Notes under the pieces: generated by a model
What the model was told of the DNA's origin: nothing
The model's database searches: none
The model's input: only the letters and a program-made list of their open reading frames with translations
Assembly: GCA_001804285.1 (NCBI GenBank)
Contig: MHFR01000048.1
Coordinates: 1-43,621, forward strand
Direction: 5' to 3'
Origin: Candidatus Danuiimicrobium aquiferis
Lineage (GTDB): Bacteria; Omnitrophota; Omnitrophia; Omnitrophales; Danuiimicrobiaceae
DNA: 43,621 bases
Program-made: the position numbers and the translations under genes
Part shown: piece by piece, positions 31,914-41,251 of the stretch
Layout of the letters: every line of letters begins with the position of its first letter
Position numbering within the stretch: the stretch's first letter is position 1

Positions 31914-32297
31914 ATGGAGACAACGACCACTCGGAAAACGGCTTTTTTCGTAGATGATGATAAAGCCTTTTTAGATGCAATCACCTATGTGGTAGAGCAT
32001 CCCGGTTTTGATATCAAGACCTATACGGTTCAAAACGGTTACCAGACGATCGACCATATCATCAGGGTTAAACCCCATATTTTGTTTATTGATTTCAATC
32101 TTCCGCACGCGAACGGCGGGCAAATCATCCCGATCCTGAAAGCGGTGGAAGGTTTTTCAAAGCTGCCTATCTATGTGGTTACGGGATATCCCAAAGAGGC
32201 GGTGGAACCCTTTCTCAGCGATCTGGATTTGAACGGAATTATTCAGAAAGATGAGCATTTTACAAAGGAAATCCTCAAAGCATTAGACCGGACATAA
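31914..32297 (+). CDS. Single-domain response regulator receiver
   Basis: A 127-residue CheY-like protein from ATG 31914. Acidic residues DDD at 14-16, phosphoacceptor Asp60 (LFIDFNLPHANG), Thr in VVTGYP and conserved Lys112 (IIQKDE). The loop after the phospho-site is unusual for the family (HANGGQ). No output domain and no kinase nearby. It is the fourth lone receiver in the window. A 9-bp AT-rich hairpin (31804-31830) lies upstream. Confidence 0.85.
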   Translation: METTTTRKTAFFVDDDKAFLDAITYVVEHPGFDIKTYTVQNGYQTIDHIIRVKPHILFIDFNLPHANGGQIIPILKAVEGFSKLPIYVVTGYPKEAVEPFLSDLDLNGIIQKDEHFTKEILKALDRT

Positions 32298-32423
32298 AAA
32301 TATATCCTCCTTGCAGGTGTTGAATTCTCACCGATTTCACCTCTTATTTTAAATTCAGATTGATTCATTTGCCTTCTCGCCTTAAACTATACAATTAAGC
32401 ACGCATTTTTAAGGGGATATTTT

Positions 32424-33746
32424 ATGAAATTTCGATGTACGCATTGCAATCACGAGTTCACGCTTTCCGAACGTGATTACCGGTGTTGCCCCAGTTGTTA
32501 TTGGACAACAGCGCTTGAAGAATTGCCTGATTTAAATCAAGAACCCACAGCTTTGCCGAAAACAGTCGAAAAACCAAAAGGAAATGCTACAAAACCCAAA
32601 AGCCAGTTCGATTTTACTTTCCTTAAAACCCCATTGCTTATCTTGCTTGCAACAGTTTTAGTGATTGGGGCGGGTTATTATATTTTTTCTTTCATCAAAA
32701 AAGTTCAGCCGACATCAGGGACGGCGATTCAAATCAAGAAAACAGAACGAAAAGAATCAAAAAAAACGGCAACTGAACAGATCCAAACGCTTGTTCAGAA
32801 AGAAGCTCTTTCTATCGGATCTCTTCCGGAAGCAGATAAGCAGATATTAACCGCCCGGTTTCAAATGACAATTCCCCGCAAATTGGATGCGAGCGAAGAG
32901 CAGATTCTCAAACAGCAGGTTCAGCCACCCGCTATTTTAACGGATATGCCAAAACTTTATTTTTGGAACAAAGAAGATTTTAAAAAGATGCTGGCCGTTG
33001 CGCAGCAAACGAGAGGAATTCCGCTTGGATGGCTTTATATCAGAAATCTTAACAAGCTTTTTGACGAGCATTATATGCGCGCGGCAAAAGCCGTTGAAAC
33101 AAATGATATGGCTGCTGCGCGCGATGCACTGATTCAAGCGGTCATTCTTCCCGTTTATCAAAACGATATTAAAATGCATCGTGCCATTGCCCTTGTGATG
33201 CTTCGCCCGTACATTAACGATGTGATCGGAAAAATTGCGGCGCTGAATCAACATCTGACAAGTCAGCAAACACTGGCTGAGGCAAAGAAAATTTATCAAA
33301 CCCATGACAATCTGATTGCGCAACTTGATTTGCAGGATTGGGATAAGGCAGCCGGTTTGATGAATCAACTTCGCGCGCAAATGGATGCGGTTGAAAAACA
33401 AGCGCAGAATGAGAACATAACCTATCCGCCGGCTTTGCAGCAAGTGGACCAGGAGATACAGCAGGCCATTATAAGAGACGGAAAACCGGCGGTGCTGAAA
33501 GAGATTAATTTTACCGCGCTTAAATCGGATTTAGATGCCAAAGAAAAAGTGGTCAAACGAAACTCTGCGGAGAATTTAGCAGCAATCCAAAAATCATACG
33601 GACAGGCACTTCGGCTGATTGAGGAAAGCCAGTGGGATGAAGCCTATCGCTTGTTACAATCTATTGATTATCCGTCCGAGCTCGTTTTAGACGTTAAGCA
33701 AAAGACCGCTTTGATCGAAAAACTAAAAGGAAAGACCAACGGATAA
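32424..33746 (+). CDS. Zinc-ribbon membrane protein with long helical region
   Basis: A 440-residue protein I cannot place in a named family. Residues 1-30 are a zinc ribbon (Cys5, Cys8, Cys21/22 and Cys25: FRCTHC and CCPSC). Residues 30-65 are a Pro/Lys linker, and 69-89 are a transmembrane helix. Residues ~110-440 are almost wholly helical and charged, with repeated AxxQ/LxxA patterns resembling TPR-like or coiled-coil bundles. The ribbon would be cytoplasmic and the helical part extracytoplasmic. Bacterial ribbon-TM proteins often sit in envelope assemblies; nothing more specific can be said. AAGGGG precedes the ATG. Confidence 0.8.
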   Translation: MKFRCTHCNHEFTLSERDYRCCPSCYWTTALEELPDLNQEPTALPKTVEKPKGNATKPKSQFDFTFLKTPLLILLATVLVIGAGYYIFSFIKKVQPTSGTAIQIKKTERKESKKTATEQIQTLVQKEALSIGSLPEADKQILTARFQMTIPRKLDASEEQILKQQVQPPAILTDMPKLYFWNKEDFKKMLAVAQQTRGIPLGWLYIRNLNKLFDEHYMRAAKAVETNDMAAARDALIQAVILPVYQNDIKMHRAIALVMLRPYINDVIGKIAALNQHLTSQQTLAEAKKIYQTHDNLIAQLDLQDWDKAAGLMNQLRAQMDAVEKQAQNENITYPPALQQVDQEIQQAIIRDGKPAVLKEINFTALKSDLDAKEKVVKRNSAENLAAIQKSYGQALRLIEESQWDEAYRLLQSIDYPSELVLDVKQKTALIEKLKGKTNG

Positions 33747-33772
33747 ATAAAAAAAATAAAAGGAGGTTTGTA

Positions 33773-34117
33773 ATGACAACGGTAACTGGCGGTGACGAAA
33801 ATAAAACAGACACGGGAATTAAACCGAATATTGCGGCACTTTTGTGTTATGTGTTGGGTTTTGTGTCGGGTTTGGTTTTTCTTTTGATTGAAAAAAATAA
33901 ATTTGTGAAATTTCATGCATTGCAATCAATTGCGACATTTTTAGGCCTTTTCATTGTGCGGTTGGGACTGCTTGTTATACCGGTTCTCGGCCTCCTTTTG
34001 AGCGGGCTGGTTGCGCTTGCTGCGGTGATCCTCTGGGTGGTTTTGATGGTCAAAGCCTATCAAGGAGAAAAATTTAAACTGCCTTATGTCGGTGATTGGG
34101 TTGAAAAATACGTTTAA
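33773..34117 (+). CDS. DUF4870-family small membrane protein
   Basis: A 114-residue protein with three hydrophobic helices. NIAALLCYVLGFVSGLVFLLIEKNKFVKFHALQSI (19-53) is the family hallmark: helix, then a short KFHA(x)QS loop. It ends with YVGDWVEKY, also typical. The function is not known. A strong AAGGAGG precedes the ATG, 26 bp after the zinc-ribbon gene, so the two are probably cotranscribed. Confidence 0.88.
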   Translation: MTTVTGGDENKTDTGIKPNIAALLCYVLGFVSGLVFLLIEKNKFVKFHALQSIATFLGLFIVRLGLLVIPVLGLLLSGLVALAAVILWVVLMVKAYQGEKFKLPYVGDWVEKYV

Positions 34118-34134
34118 AAAACGTATGTAGAGTG

Positions 34135-34164
34135 TGAATCAGGTGGTGGTTAATTCCTGATTCA
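34135..34164. terminator. Possible hairpin between convergent genes
   Basis: TGAATCAGG (34135-34143) pairs with CCTGATTCA (34156-34164) around 12 nt, overlapping the end of plsC. A second stem ATACGTTT/AAACGTAT (34108-34126) spans the previous stop codon. No T-run follows, so rho-independent termination is uncertain. Confidence 0.4.
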
Positions 34165-34867
34165 TTAAATTCCAAATCCGGTGTTTCAATTCTTCGAAAT
34201 CGTTTTCCGCCAATCCTTTTGTCGGAATTTCGGCAAGAACTTTAACATCGGCTTGGACCTCCAAATTTAAGGTTTTTTCACCTTTCTTGATAGCTTTTTG
34301 GGCCCATTTAATCACGATTGGAATAATTGGTTTTTGGGTGAGAATCGCAAGTTTAAATGAGCCATTTTTAAAAGCCCCAAGTTTTCCGCTTGCGCTGCGC
34401 GTTCCCTCCGGAAAAAGAAGAACCGAAATATTCTTTTCAAGCCACATTTGGCACTCTTTGAAACTATCCCGGACACTGCCATGTTTTCCGCGTTTGAGAG
34501 GAATATAGTTTAATAGCGACATTGTCCATCCGAAAAACGGAATTTTAAACAAACTCGATTTTGCCACCCATTTAAAGTGCTTTCCCAGAGAATAAAGGAG
34601 CACAATATCGGCAAGGCTTGTGTGGTTGGCGACCAGGACGTAGCCTTTATTTTTCTTGATATGATGGGCTTGCGTGACGCGGATATCCCATGCCGGATTG
34701 ATGGCGATCAGGAATTTGCCCCAGAAATTCGCAATATGATAGGTCAGTTTTTGTTCGCGGTCAAAGGGTGACAGGAGTACAATCAGAATAAACACGATCA
34801 ATGTAGCGACCGCCAACATCGCCCAATTCCAGACTGCATAAAGAAATCGAAATATCTTTTTCATCAT
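34139..34867 (-). CDS. plsC: 1-acyl-sn-glycerol-3-phosphate acyltransferase (PlsC-like)
   Basis: A 242-residue membrane-bound enzyme that adds the second acyl chain to lysophosphatidic acid. Motif I NHTSLAD (NHxxxxD), motif II around LKRGKHGSVRDSF and motif III FPEGTRS are all present, and IIPIVIKW is motif IV. An N-terminal hydrophobic helix (~12-34) anchors it. It completes the phosphatidic acid route begun by PlsY at 30205, though in a separate operon. Confidence 0.92.
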   Translation of the reverse strand: MMKKIFRFLYAVWNWAMLAVATLIVFILIVLLSPFDREQKLTYHIANFWGKFLIAINPAWDIRVTQAHHIKKNKGYVLVANHTSLADIVLLYSLGKHFKWVAKSSLFKIPFFGWTMSLLNYIPLKRGKHGSVRDSFKECQMWLEKNISVLLFPEGTRSASGKLGAFKNGSFKLAILTQKPIIPIVIKWAQKAIKKGEKTLNLEVQADVKVLAEIPTKGLAENDFEELKHRIWNLMNQELTTT

Positions 34868-34968
34868 AAATTTATTTTATCATAATTATTTTAGATTACA
34901 AAATCGTTTGCAGAACCCCTTTTGCAGTTTATACTAATACTGCCTTGCTCCAGTTTCGCAGATAAAAT

Positions 34969-35082
34969 CCCTTCCCCCCTTGCGCCCGCCTGCCGGCGAG
35001 GCAGGGGGGAAGGTGAGGATGGGGGGTGGGTGGGAAATAGGAATTCACCCCCACCTCTGTCCTCCCCCATCAAGGGGGAGGA
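34969..35082. repeat. GC-rich palindromic intergenic repeat
   Basis: CCCTTCCCCCCTTGC pairs with GCAGGGGGGAAGG, with an inner CGCCTGCCGGCGAGGCA hairpin. It is followed by GGGGGGTGGGTGGG and a second set CACCCCCACCTC..CCTCCCCC..GGGGGAGG. It belongs to the same broad class as the repeat at 28907. The rest of 34868-35137 shows nothing else. Confidence 0.6.
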
Positions 35083-35137
35083 AGTAACTGGAGCAATGCA
35101 TTAATAACTTAAAAGTTATCAGGGGCGGAGGTGTTCA

Positions 35138-35767
35138 ATGCAGCGTGACCTTTTCTACGATCTTCAAAATGAGGTGTTAGAAGCCGCGAGTTACTGTGAA
35201 TTCAAAGCTGCGCTTTCTTCTTCAAATTGCACCCTTTGTCCGTTGGCGGCATCCCGCAGCCAGATTGTTGTTGATCGCGGAAATCCCGAAGCAGATGTCG
35301 TCATGATTGGTGAAGCGCCCGGAGAAAAGGAAGATATTCAAGGGAAAGCATTTGTGGGGCGATCGGGGCAATTATTGGATCAAATGATGAAAACCGTCGG
35401 ATTTGATACCGACAGGGAAAGCTTAATTATGAATGTCGTGAAATGCCGGCCGCCGGATAATCGCGCGCCCAAATCGGAGGAGGTTGATGCCTGTCACGGG
35501 TTTTTCGAGAAACAAATTTCTTTGCTTCATCCGCGCATTATTCTTCTTCTCGGAGCGACGGCACTGAAACATGTGATCAAAGATAAGGATAAGCGCGATT
35601 TTTCGATGAAGAACCAGGTTGGAAGATTTTTTGAGAATGGGCGCTTTCCGGGCACAAAAATCATGGTGCTTTATCATCCGGCATATATTTTGCGCGATCC
35701 GAGGAAGAAACCCGAGATGATGGAGCATTTGAAGACGTTTAAAAAATATTGGAATTCAATTCGTTAA
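35138..35767 (+). CDS. Family 4 [4Fe-4S] uracil-DNA glycosylase
   Basis: A 209-residue DNA repair enzyme that removes uracil. The four cluster ligands are Cys31, Cys34, Cys103 and Cys119. GEAPGEKEDIQGKAFVGRSG (58-77) is motif A of family 4, and the motif B region YHPAYILRDP is near the C-terminus. It fits the family length (190-220). GCGGAGG precedes the ATG. The next gene begins 6 bp after its stop, though no functional link with the cyclase is evident. Confidence 0.94.
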   Translation: MQRDLFYDLQNEVLEAASYCEFKAALSSSNCTLCPLAASRSQIVVDRGNPEADVVMIGEAPGEKEDIQGKAFVGRSGQLLDQMMKTVGFDTDRESLIMNVVKCRPPDNRAPKSEEVDACHGFFEKQISLLHPRIILLLGATALKHVIKDKDKRDFSMKNQVGRFFENGRFPGTKIMVLYHPAYILRDPRKKPEMMEHLKTFKKYWNSIR

Positions 35768-35773
35768 TCCAAA

Positions 35774-37510
35774 ATGTCAAAAAGTATCATGAGAAATTTT
35801 TTTTATTCTTCTTTTTCAAAAGCGTGTGTTTTAAGCATTTTTGTTTCATTCATTTATTTCGGAATTTGGGAACGCTTTTCGATTTTGGATATCCCCGTAT
35901 TGAAAATCGAAGATTTATTTTTCAAGGTCCGTCAATCGATCCTGCCCCTTTCGCCTGCTTTCAAAAAATTCATTTTGGTTGTCGTTGATGACGAATCCCT
36001 GAAGAGAATTGATGAAAAATGGCCGTTTTCACGCAAGACGTTTGCTGAAATGGTTAATGTTATTGAGACAGGAAACCCACGCCTCATAGCGCTTGACTTT
36101 GTGTTCTCGCGGGCCGGGGATCCTGCCGATGATTTTTTATTTTCAGAGGCGGTCCGGAATTCAGGAAAAGTGATTTTAGCGTCATTTGTCGATTCGGAAG
36201 GGAATTATCTTCTTCCGTTTGATGAACTTCGTAGCGCTGCGAAAGGGTGCGGTGTTGTGAATAAGCTTCTCGATCCGGACCTGTTTGTCCGGCGGGCGAA
36301 TCTTTTTTATTTAAGTGAAAAAAAACAAATTGTCGGATGGCCGTGGGAATTGGAAGCGGCAGCTTTTCTGAACGGATTGGATTTAAGCCGAACGCAATTA
36401 GCCGAAACTTTTATTCGGGTTCCTTCACATCAGGGAAGTGAAAAAGAACTTAAATTAAATTTTTACGATCACAAAATGTTCAAAATTAATTATCGCGTTC
36501 GGGCGAGCGATATTCCGCAAGTTCCGTTATGGAAATTGTTAAACAACTCCAATCTTTCAAGTGAATTTTTGGGCAAGATTGTTTTGGCGGGAACGACCTC
36601 GCAAATCCTTCATGATTATTATCATACGCCGCTCGGCCTCATGCCGGGGGTCGTTGTAAATTTAAATATGCTTGAAAATTTTCTGGAGAAAGATTTGCTC
36701 AAACGCTTGCCTCAGGTTTTTAATATCTTATTATTTTCTTTGTTTATATGGTTTGCGTCATATTTCAGTCTCCGATACGATATTTTGCGTGCCGTTATTT
36801 TTCTGATTATTTTAACAGTGGCAGGAATCCTGTTTTGTTTTTTCCTTTTTTGCGTCAATTTTTCAGGCAATTATTTTGCACCCTTTTTATTCGGTTCGAT
36901 GATTTTTCTCATGATTTCCCTTTGCCGTTACGGGCTTCTTTTCTTTGAAAATGTGCGTCTCCGCGGTAAAGTGGTTACCGATCCGCTCACAGGCCTTTTC
37001 AATCGAAGAGCCTTGGAATTTCATTTGGATATGGAGCTTGAGAAACTTTCAAAAGCCGGTGCCCAAGGAAGCCGCAAACTCGATTCTCTTCGGGAAATTT
37101 CGTTTTTGATGATTGATATCGATAATTTCAAGCAGATTAACGACACGTATGGGCACTCTTTCGGAGATGATGTGATTAAAATGGTTGCGTATCAAATGGG
37201 CATTAACACACGGGCGGATGATTTGGTGGCTCGTTATGGCGGTGAAGAATTCTGTATTTTGCTTCCGCATACCAATAAACAGGAAGCCGAAATCATCGGT
37301 GAAAAAATCCGAAAGGGCATTGAAGAACAAAAAGTCAGTTATGTAAATCAAATAGCAAGTTTTACCATTAGCGTCGGCGTTGCCGCGTCTCGAACCGATA
37401 ACTTACCAGCGCCACGCGCACTCATTCGCGCTGCCGATATGGCGCTTTATGAAGCAAAAAGGGCCGGAAAAAATAAGGTGGTTCTTTACCGAGAAAGTCT
37501 TAGGAGCTGA
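35774..37510 (+). CDS. CHASE2-domain diguanylate cyclase (GGDEF)
   Basis: A 578-residue signalling enzyme that would make cyclic di-GMP. An N-terminal helix (~10-32) and a large extracytoplasmic CHASE2 domain (~40-300: FKKFILVVVDDESLKRID.., LDFVFSR, LAGTTSQILHDYYHTPLG) precede three transmembrane helices (~315-400). A complete GGDEF domain (~410-575) follows: DPLTGLFNRRAL, DIDNFKQIND and the active-site GGEEF at 489-493. An inhibitory I-site RxxD (RADD) lies five residues before GGEEF, so product feedback is expected. The CHASE2 ligand is unknown. No EAL domain or c-di-GMP receptor is in the window. Confidence 0.94.
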   Translation: MSKSIMRNFFYSSFSKACVLSIFVSFIYFGIWERFSILDIPVLKIEDLFFKVRQSILPLSPAFKKFILVVVDDESLKRIDEKWPFSRKTFAEMVNVIETGNPRLIALDFVFSRAGDPADDFLFSEAVRNSGKVILASFVDSEGNYLLPFDELRSAAKGCGVVNKLLDPDLFVRRANLFYLSEKKQIVGWPWELEAAAFLNGLDLSRTQLAETFIRVPSHQGSEKELKLNFYDHKMFKINYRVRASDIPQVPLWKLLNNSNLSSEFLGKIVLAGTTSQILHDYYHTPLGLMPGVVVNLNMLENFLEKDLLKRLPQVFNILLFSLFIWFASYFSLRYDILRAVIFLIILTVAGILFCFFLFCVNFSGNYFAPFLFGSMIFLMISLCRYGLLFFENVRLRGKVVTDPLTGLFNRRALEFHLDMELEKLSKAGAQGSRKLDSLREISFLMIDIDNFKQINDTYGHSFGDDVIKMVAYQMGINTRADDLVARYGGEEFCILLPHTNKQEAEIIGEKIRKGIEEQKVSYVNQIASFTISVGVAASRTDNLPAPRALIRAADMALYEAKRAGKNKVVLYRESLRS

Positions 37511-37662
37511 TTTATAAGTTATTTCATTTCAGGGAGTTACGATTTTATCGGAGCTAATTTGCAAGTCTAGAGTTTATGTGGTAAACTTACTTTATACTTT
37601 TAAAAAGGGGAAAGCAGTCGTATTTTAGCTCCATTAGGGAAGCATTCAAAAGTTTTTTTTGG

Positions 37663-37798
37663 TGTCATTCCCGCAAGTTCCCCTCGGAAAAACGAGGGCC
37701 GGCCCTGTATCTCCAGGGTTAGCGGGAATCCAGGAATCATAGATGCCCGATTAAAATACATGCGGAGCAGTGCTGCTTCGCTGCATTCGGGCATGACA
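37663..37798. repeat. TGTCAT...ATGACA palindromic element, copy 4
   Basis: Inverted relative of copy 3: TGTCATTCCCGC, AAACGAGGGCCGGCCCTG, TTAGCGGGAATCC, then CGGAGCAGTGCTGCTTCGC, TGCATTCGGGCATGACA. It fills the centre of the 343-bp gap 37511-37853; I see no gene in the rest. Confidence 0.8.
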
Positions 37799-37853
37799 CA
37801 AAAACTTGTTTTACGTGGTATTAGAATAAATTAATTTTTGGGGTGAGAAGATC

Positions 37854-40800
37854 ATGGTTCGAAAAATAGCAACATTTTTGCTAATCGCAAGTTTTGTATT
37901 TACAAATAGCACGTATTCCCAATCCACTCCTTCAGTTTCTGATTCCGTTTCTGCGGCCAGTCAAGGATTGAATCCGGTCGCCGACGAAGCTAAAGTTGAT
38001 TCCGGGCGTATCAATTCGATTTCAGGCCTCACGCCCTATGACATTTCCATTCCGGAAGAATTCGGAAGTATTGAAGAAGTTTATCAGGGCGCGAAAGATG
38101 CGCCACTCGTGGTCCATATTCAAAATGTTCACGCCAATTACAAAGCGCAGGTGAATATTAAAAATATTTTAAATCACCTGACGGAAAAATACGGTTTTTC
38201 CTTAATTCAAACGGAAGGCGCCGTATCCAAACTTGATCCAACCGTGCTTAAGTTTTCGTTTGTCCCGGAAGCGAACCTTAAAGTAGTTGATTACATGATG
38301 CGCGAAGGAAGAATTACGGGCGCTGACGCTTTTGCGGTTGAAACGGCCATGCCGATTGATATGTATGGGCTTGAAGATGACCGTTATTATTTAGAAAACC
38401 TAAGACTGTTTAAGGCGGTTTTTTCACACCGGCAGGAAATCGATCAGTTTCTCATCAACGTTGACCGGTTAATCAATTCGGTAGGCCGATCTTTATTTCC
38501 TCAGGATTTGATGGAAATGACGAGGAAAACAAAAACATTTTCTGAAAACAAAATCGATTTGATTGATTATTTGCTTTTCCTCAGCAAAACGGCTGAAGCT
38601 CACCAACTGAAAGCGCTGACAAATCTCGAAGAACTTGCGACTTATCCCAATTTGGTCCGGCTTGTGCGGCTCTATTTTCTGGAACAGGAATTGAACCAAA
38701 ATGAGTTGAAAAAAGAAAGTGAATCGCTTAAGGCGGTGTTTGGGCAAAAAGCGCCTGAGGCCGAAGAGACAAAGCAAATTCTTTCTCACCTGGAAACTCC
38801 CGAAAAAGGAATGAAGCCGCGGGAATATTTTTCAAAGTTGACCGATTTGACGGAACGGGCGGAAGTGAGCACGCTAGGATATCCCCAAATCCGGAAATTT
38901 GCCGAGTATTTAATTTTTCAGGATGAAATTAACCGCGAGGGATTATTCAGCGAAATGAAAACGTATGAAGCATACCTCGAGCAAGAATTATTTAAAAACC
39001 CGGAAGAGCAGGCGCTGCTTGCGCTCATTCAATACGACAATCTTTTGCAGCAATATTTTCGCCTTGGGATGAGTCGGGAGACTTTAGCATTGTATTTGAA
39101 AAATCAGGACAAAATCAAACCGTCCTGGATTTCTGCCCATTTCGAAGAGCTTGCCCGAACTCATCAAATTAATTTCCCGGTGATGCCGGATCTTGCGAAG
39201 CTTGATTCTTATATGGGAGAAGTCGAACGGTATTATCAGCTCGTGCTCGAAAGAGACCGGATTTTTTCCGAAAAGATATTTTCACAGCTAAAGACATCTA
39301 ATCAGCAAAAGACCATTGTGCTGACCGGCGGATTTCATAAAGACGGGCTGGTTCAATCTTATAAAAAAGAAAATATTTCTTATGTGATCGTAAGCCCGAA
39401 AGTGGATGTGAAAGAAGGAAATGAAAATTATTTGAAGGTGATGCTTGATGAAGATGCGGTCGTGGGAAGCGTGTTTGCCGGTACGTTTGCGTTGGAAGTG
39501 GTAAATTTGATGAGTCAGGCGACCTGGTCATATGCCGAAAAATGGATATTGGCGACAAGAGCTGCATTAACGCTTGCTGCTGCACGTTTGGCGAGTGCTC
39601 AAATGACCAACGAAGCTTTCCTTGAAGCGATGAATGGCTATTTAGGAACTTATGAAAAGAAGTTTGATAGCAGAACGATTACGACCAGGGTTACTTTTGC
39701 AAATTTATCCGAAACTTTTGCCACCGTGACAATGAAAATAAAAATTTTTGTTAGTGCAACCGAATTTCAGGAGTTTGAATTGGTTGCGGAAGTAAATGTG
39801 AAAAACGGCAATTTTACCGTTCGTCCGGTTGCCTCGAAGCCTCTAACCCGCCCGGCGGCGATCATTCCACAGCAACCGGTGGCTGTAAGGCCAATTGGCG
39901 GAATGTTGGAGGTTGCTCAAAGATTTAAAGCTCCGAGAAATTTGAGTCCACAAACACGCGCGGAAGCAAGAAGGAGTTCGTTACCTGTCGGTGTTGTTGT
40001 TCCGGATACAGGATTGAGCTTGGAAGATGTGAATGCGCTTTGGCGGTTAGAAACTCCGGAGCAGGTGAGCGAACTACGGAGAGAGCTTGAGACAAACCCG
40101 GAGGCATCTTTAACGGATCTTGTGGTTAAAATTGTTGCGCGAAGCAACCGGGAAACGGCAATGATTACCGAAGAGGCCATTCGGAGAACGGTTCAAAATC
40201 CGGTTCGGGCACAACGTTTAATGCTTATAGAAACCGTTAAACAAACGACGCCGCATATTTTAGCGGTGCCATTGGAAAAAGATGCTTCGCTTGAAATTAA
40301 AAATGCCAGAATTCAATCTGCGTTAAGAACGCTGCAATTAAATGCTGCCGCTGTTGTCGTTGTATATGGAGAGAATGTGAAATCTTCTTTCGGGCATTTA
40401 TTCAAAGATGAAAATATTCGCATGAGAGTGACCTTAAAAGATGTTGATGATGATCAAATGGCGATCGAGGCCATTCGAAAAGATTTAAGCGCAAGTTTTT
40501 CCCGCTATTATGACAAGGCTCGTCGACCGGGAGGATTTACAGGAACCAATCTAAAAATGAATGGGCATATCCGCGTTCTCAATCCGGGCGGTCGATTTGG
40601 CAGACAACTAAGTGTTGGGCTTGGAGAAAGAAGCCGTTATGGAAATTTTCTTGAACTTCAGTCTGTTCTCGATGAAGTGGGTTCGAAAGATCCTTCTTTA
40701 AGGACGGCTGTTGCTAATGTGGAAATTCGTATGTTGGATTGGCTGTCTGTCGGCGGCAATGTCGATGAAATCAAAGGAAAAACAGCGGAATTGCTCAGAA

Positions 40801-40925
40801 CAAACGGTTTCGAAAATTTCTTGATTAACCAGGGAAAAAATATTTGGCGGATTTCCACGGCTCAAATGGTTCTTGATTTGATTAGAGAGCTAAATAATGA
40901 TCGTGCTCTTGCAGTGGCCGCATAA
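37854..40925 (+). CDS. Large secreted protein, unknown family, with TraB/Tiki-like pattern in its N-terminal half
   Basis: A 1023-residue exported protein (signal peptide 1-~23, ending YSQS). Residues ~80-520 have spaced motifs: LVVHIQNVHANY (His88, His93), LIQTEGAVSKLD (Glu121), YGLEDDRYY (172-180) and IVLTGGFHKDGL (His495), with long helical stretches between them. The order of a His-bearing strand, a strand ending in Glu and a late GG.H.(D)GL strand recalls the TraB/Tiki/ChaN metalloprotein fold; this is inference. Residues ~560-700 look beta-rich, and ~720-1020 form a mixed alpha/beta region with no match I know. It is preceded by a repeat element and stands alone. Confidence 0.8.
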   Translation: MVRKIATFLLIASFVFTNSTYSQSTPSVSDSVSAASQGLNPVADEAKVDSGRINSISGLTPYDISIPEEFGSIEEVYQGAKDAPLVVHIQNVHANYKAQVNIKNILNHLTEKYGFSLIQTEGAVSKLDPTVLKFSFVPEANLKVVDYMMREGRITGADAFAVETAMPIDMYGLEDDRYYLENLRLFKAVFSHRQEIDQFLINVDRLINSVGRSLFPQDLMEMTRKTKTFSENKIDLIDYLLFLSKTAEAHQLKALTNLEELATYPNLVRLVRLYFLEQELNQNELKKESESLKAVFGQKAPEAEETKQILSHLETPEKGMKPREYFSKLTDLTERAEVSTLGYPQIRKFAEYLIFQDEINREGLFSEMKTYEAYLEQELFKNPEEQALLALIQYDNLLQQYFRLGMSRETLALYLKNQDKIKPSWISAHFEELARTHQINFPVMPDLAKLDSYMGEVERYYQLVLERDRIFSEKIFSQLKTSNQQKTIVLTGGFHKDGLVQSYKKENISYVIVSPKVDVKEGNENYLKVMLDEDAVVGSVFAGTFALEVVNLMSQATWSYAEKWILATRAALTLAAARLASAQMTNEAFLEAMNGYLGTYEKKFDSRTITTRVTFANLSETFATVTMKIKIFVSATEFQEFELVAEVNVKNGNFTVRPVASKPLTRPAAIIPQQPVAVRPIGGMLEVAQRFKAPRNLSPQTRAEARRSSLPVGVVVPDTGLSLEDVNALWRLETPEQVSELRRELETNPEASLTDLVVKIVARSNRETAMITEEAIRRTVQNPVRAQRLMLIETVKQTTPHILAVPLEKDASLEIKNARIQSALRTLQLNAAAVVVVYGENVKSSFGHLFKDENIRMRVTLKDVDDDQMAIEAIRKDLSASFSRYYDKARRPGGFTGTNLKMNGHIRVLNPGGRFGRQLSVGLGERSRYGNFLELQSVLDEVGSKDPSLRTAVANVEIRMLDWLSVGGNVDEIKGKTAELLRTNGFENFLINQGKNIWRISTAQMVLDLIRELNNDRALAVAA

Positions 40926-41064
40926 ACCAATACAGGTAGCGTAAAGCGTTTAGCGTTGAGGTTTCATCCCACCAATTTCTCGCTTCACACTTTGCGCCGC
41001 ATCCAAGGCTTGTGCCTCACCAACAAAAAGAAAACCGCCCCAAAGGGAACCTCCATATAAGAAA

Positions 41065-41121
41065 TCTTAATTTTATCTTAATTTTATCTTCATTTTCTTT
41101 TAAGGAATTTTGGTCTATAAT
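41065..41121 (+). promoter_or_regulatory. Triple 11-bp direct repeat plus TATAAT: activator-type promoter
   Basis: TCTTAATTTTA (41065), TCTTAATTTTA (41076) and TCTTCATTTTC (41087) follow each other with 11-bp periodicity. The last overlaps the position of a -35 box for a perfect TATAAT at 41116-41121, which has no consensus -35 of its own. This is the layout of PhoB/OmpR-type response-regulator sites. It lies in the 547-bp gene-free stretch 40926-41472; 40926-41060 shows nothing convincing. Confidence 0.5.
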
Positions 41122-41251
41122 ATCCACAGAATTTGAACATGGGTTGATTGCGATTTTCGTTTGTTTGACAAACAGGAATGGAAAATTTAAAAATTGCAAT
41201 TAAGCAATTTTGTGGATTTGCCGAAATAAGGTTGAAGAGTTTTTCTTGGCC

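Noticed and set aside
32937-33443. 168-residue minus-strand ORF
   Set aside because: Antisense shadow of the zinc-ribbon protein gene, with no ribosome site or family pattern.
23069-37798. CRISPR array or tandem repeats
   Set aside because: The repeated units are single, widely spaced palindromes in both orientations without regular spacers.
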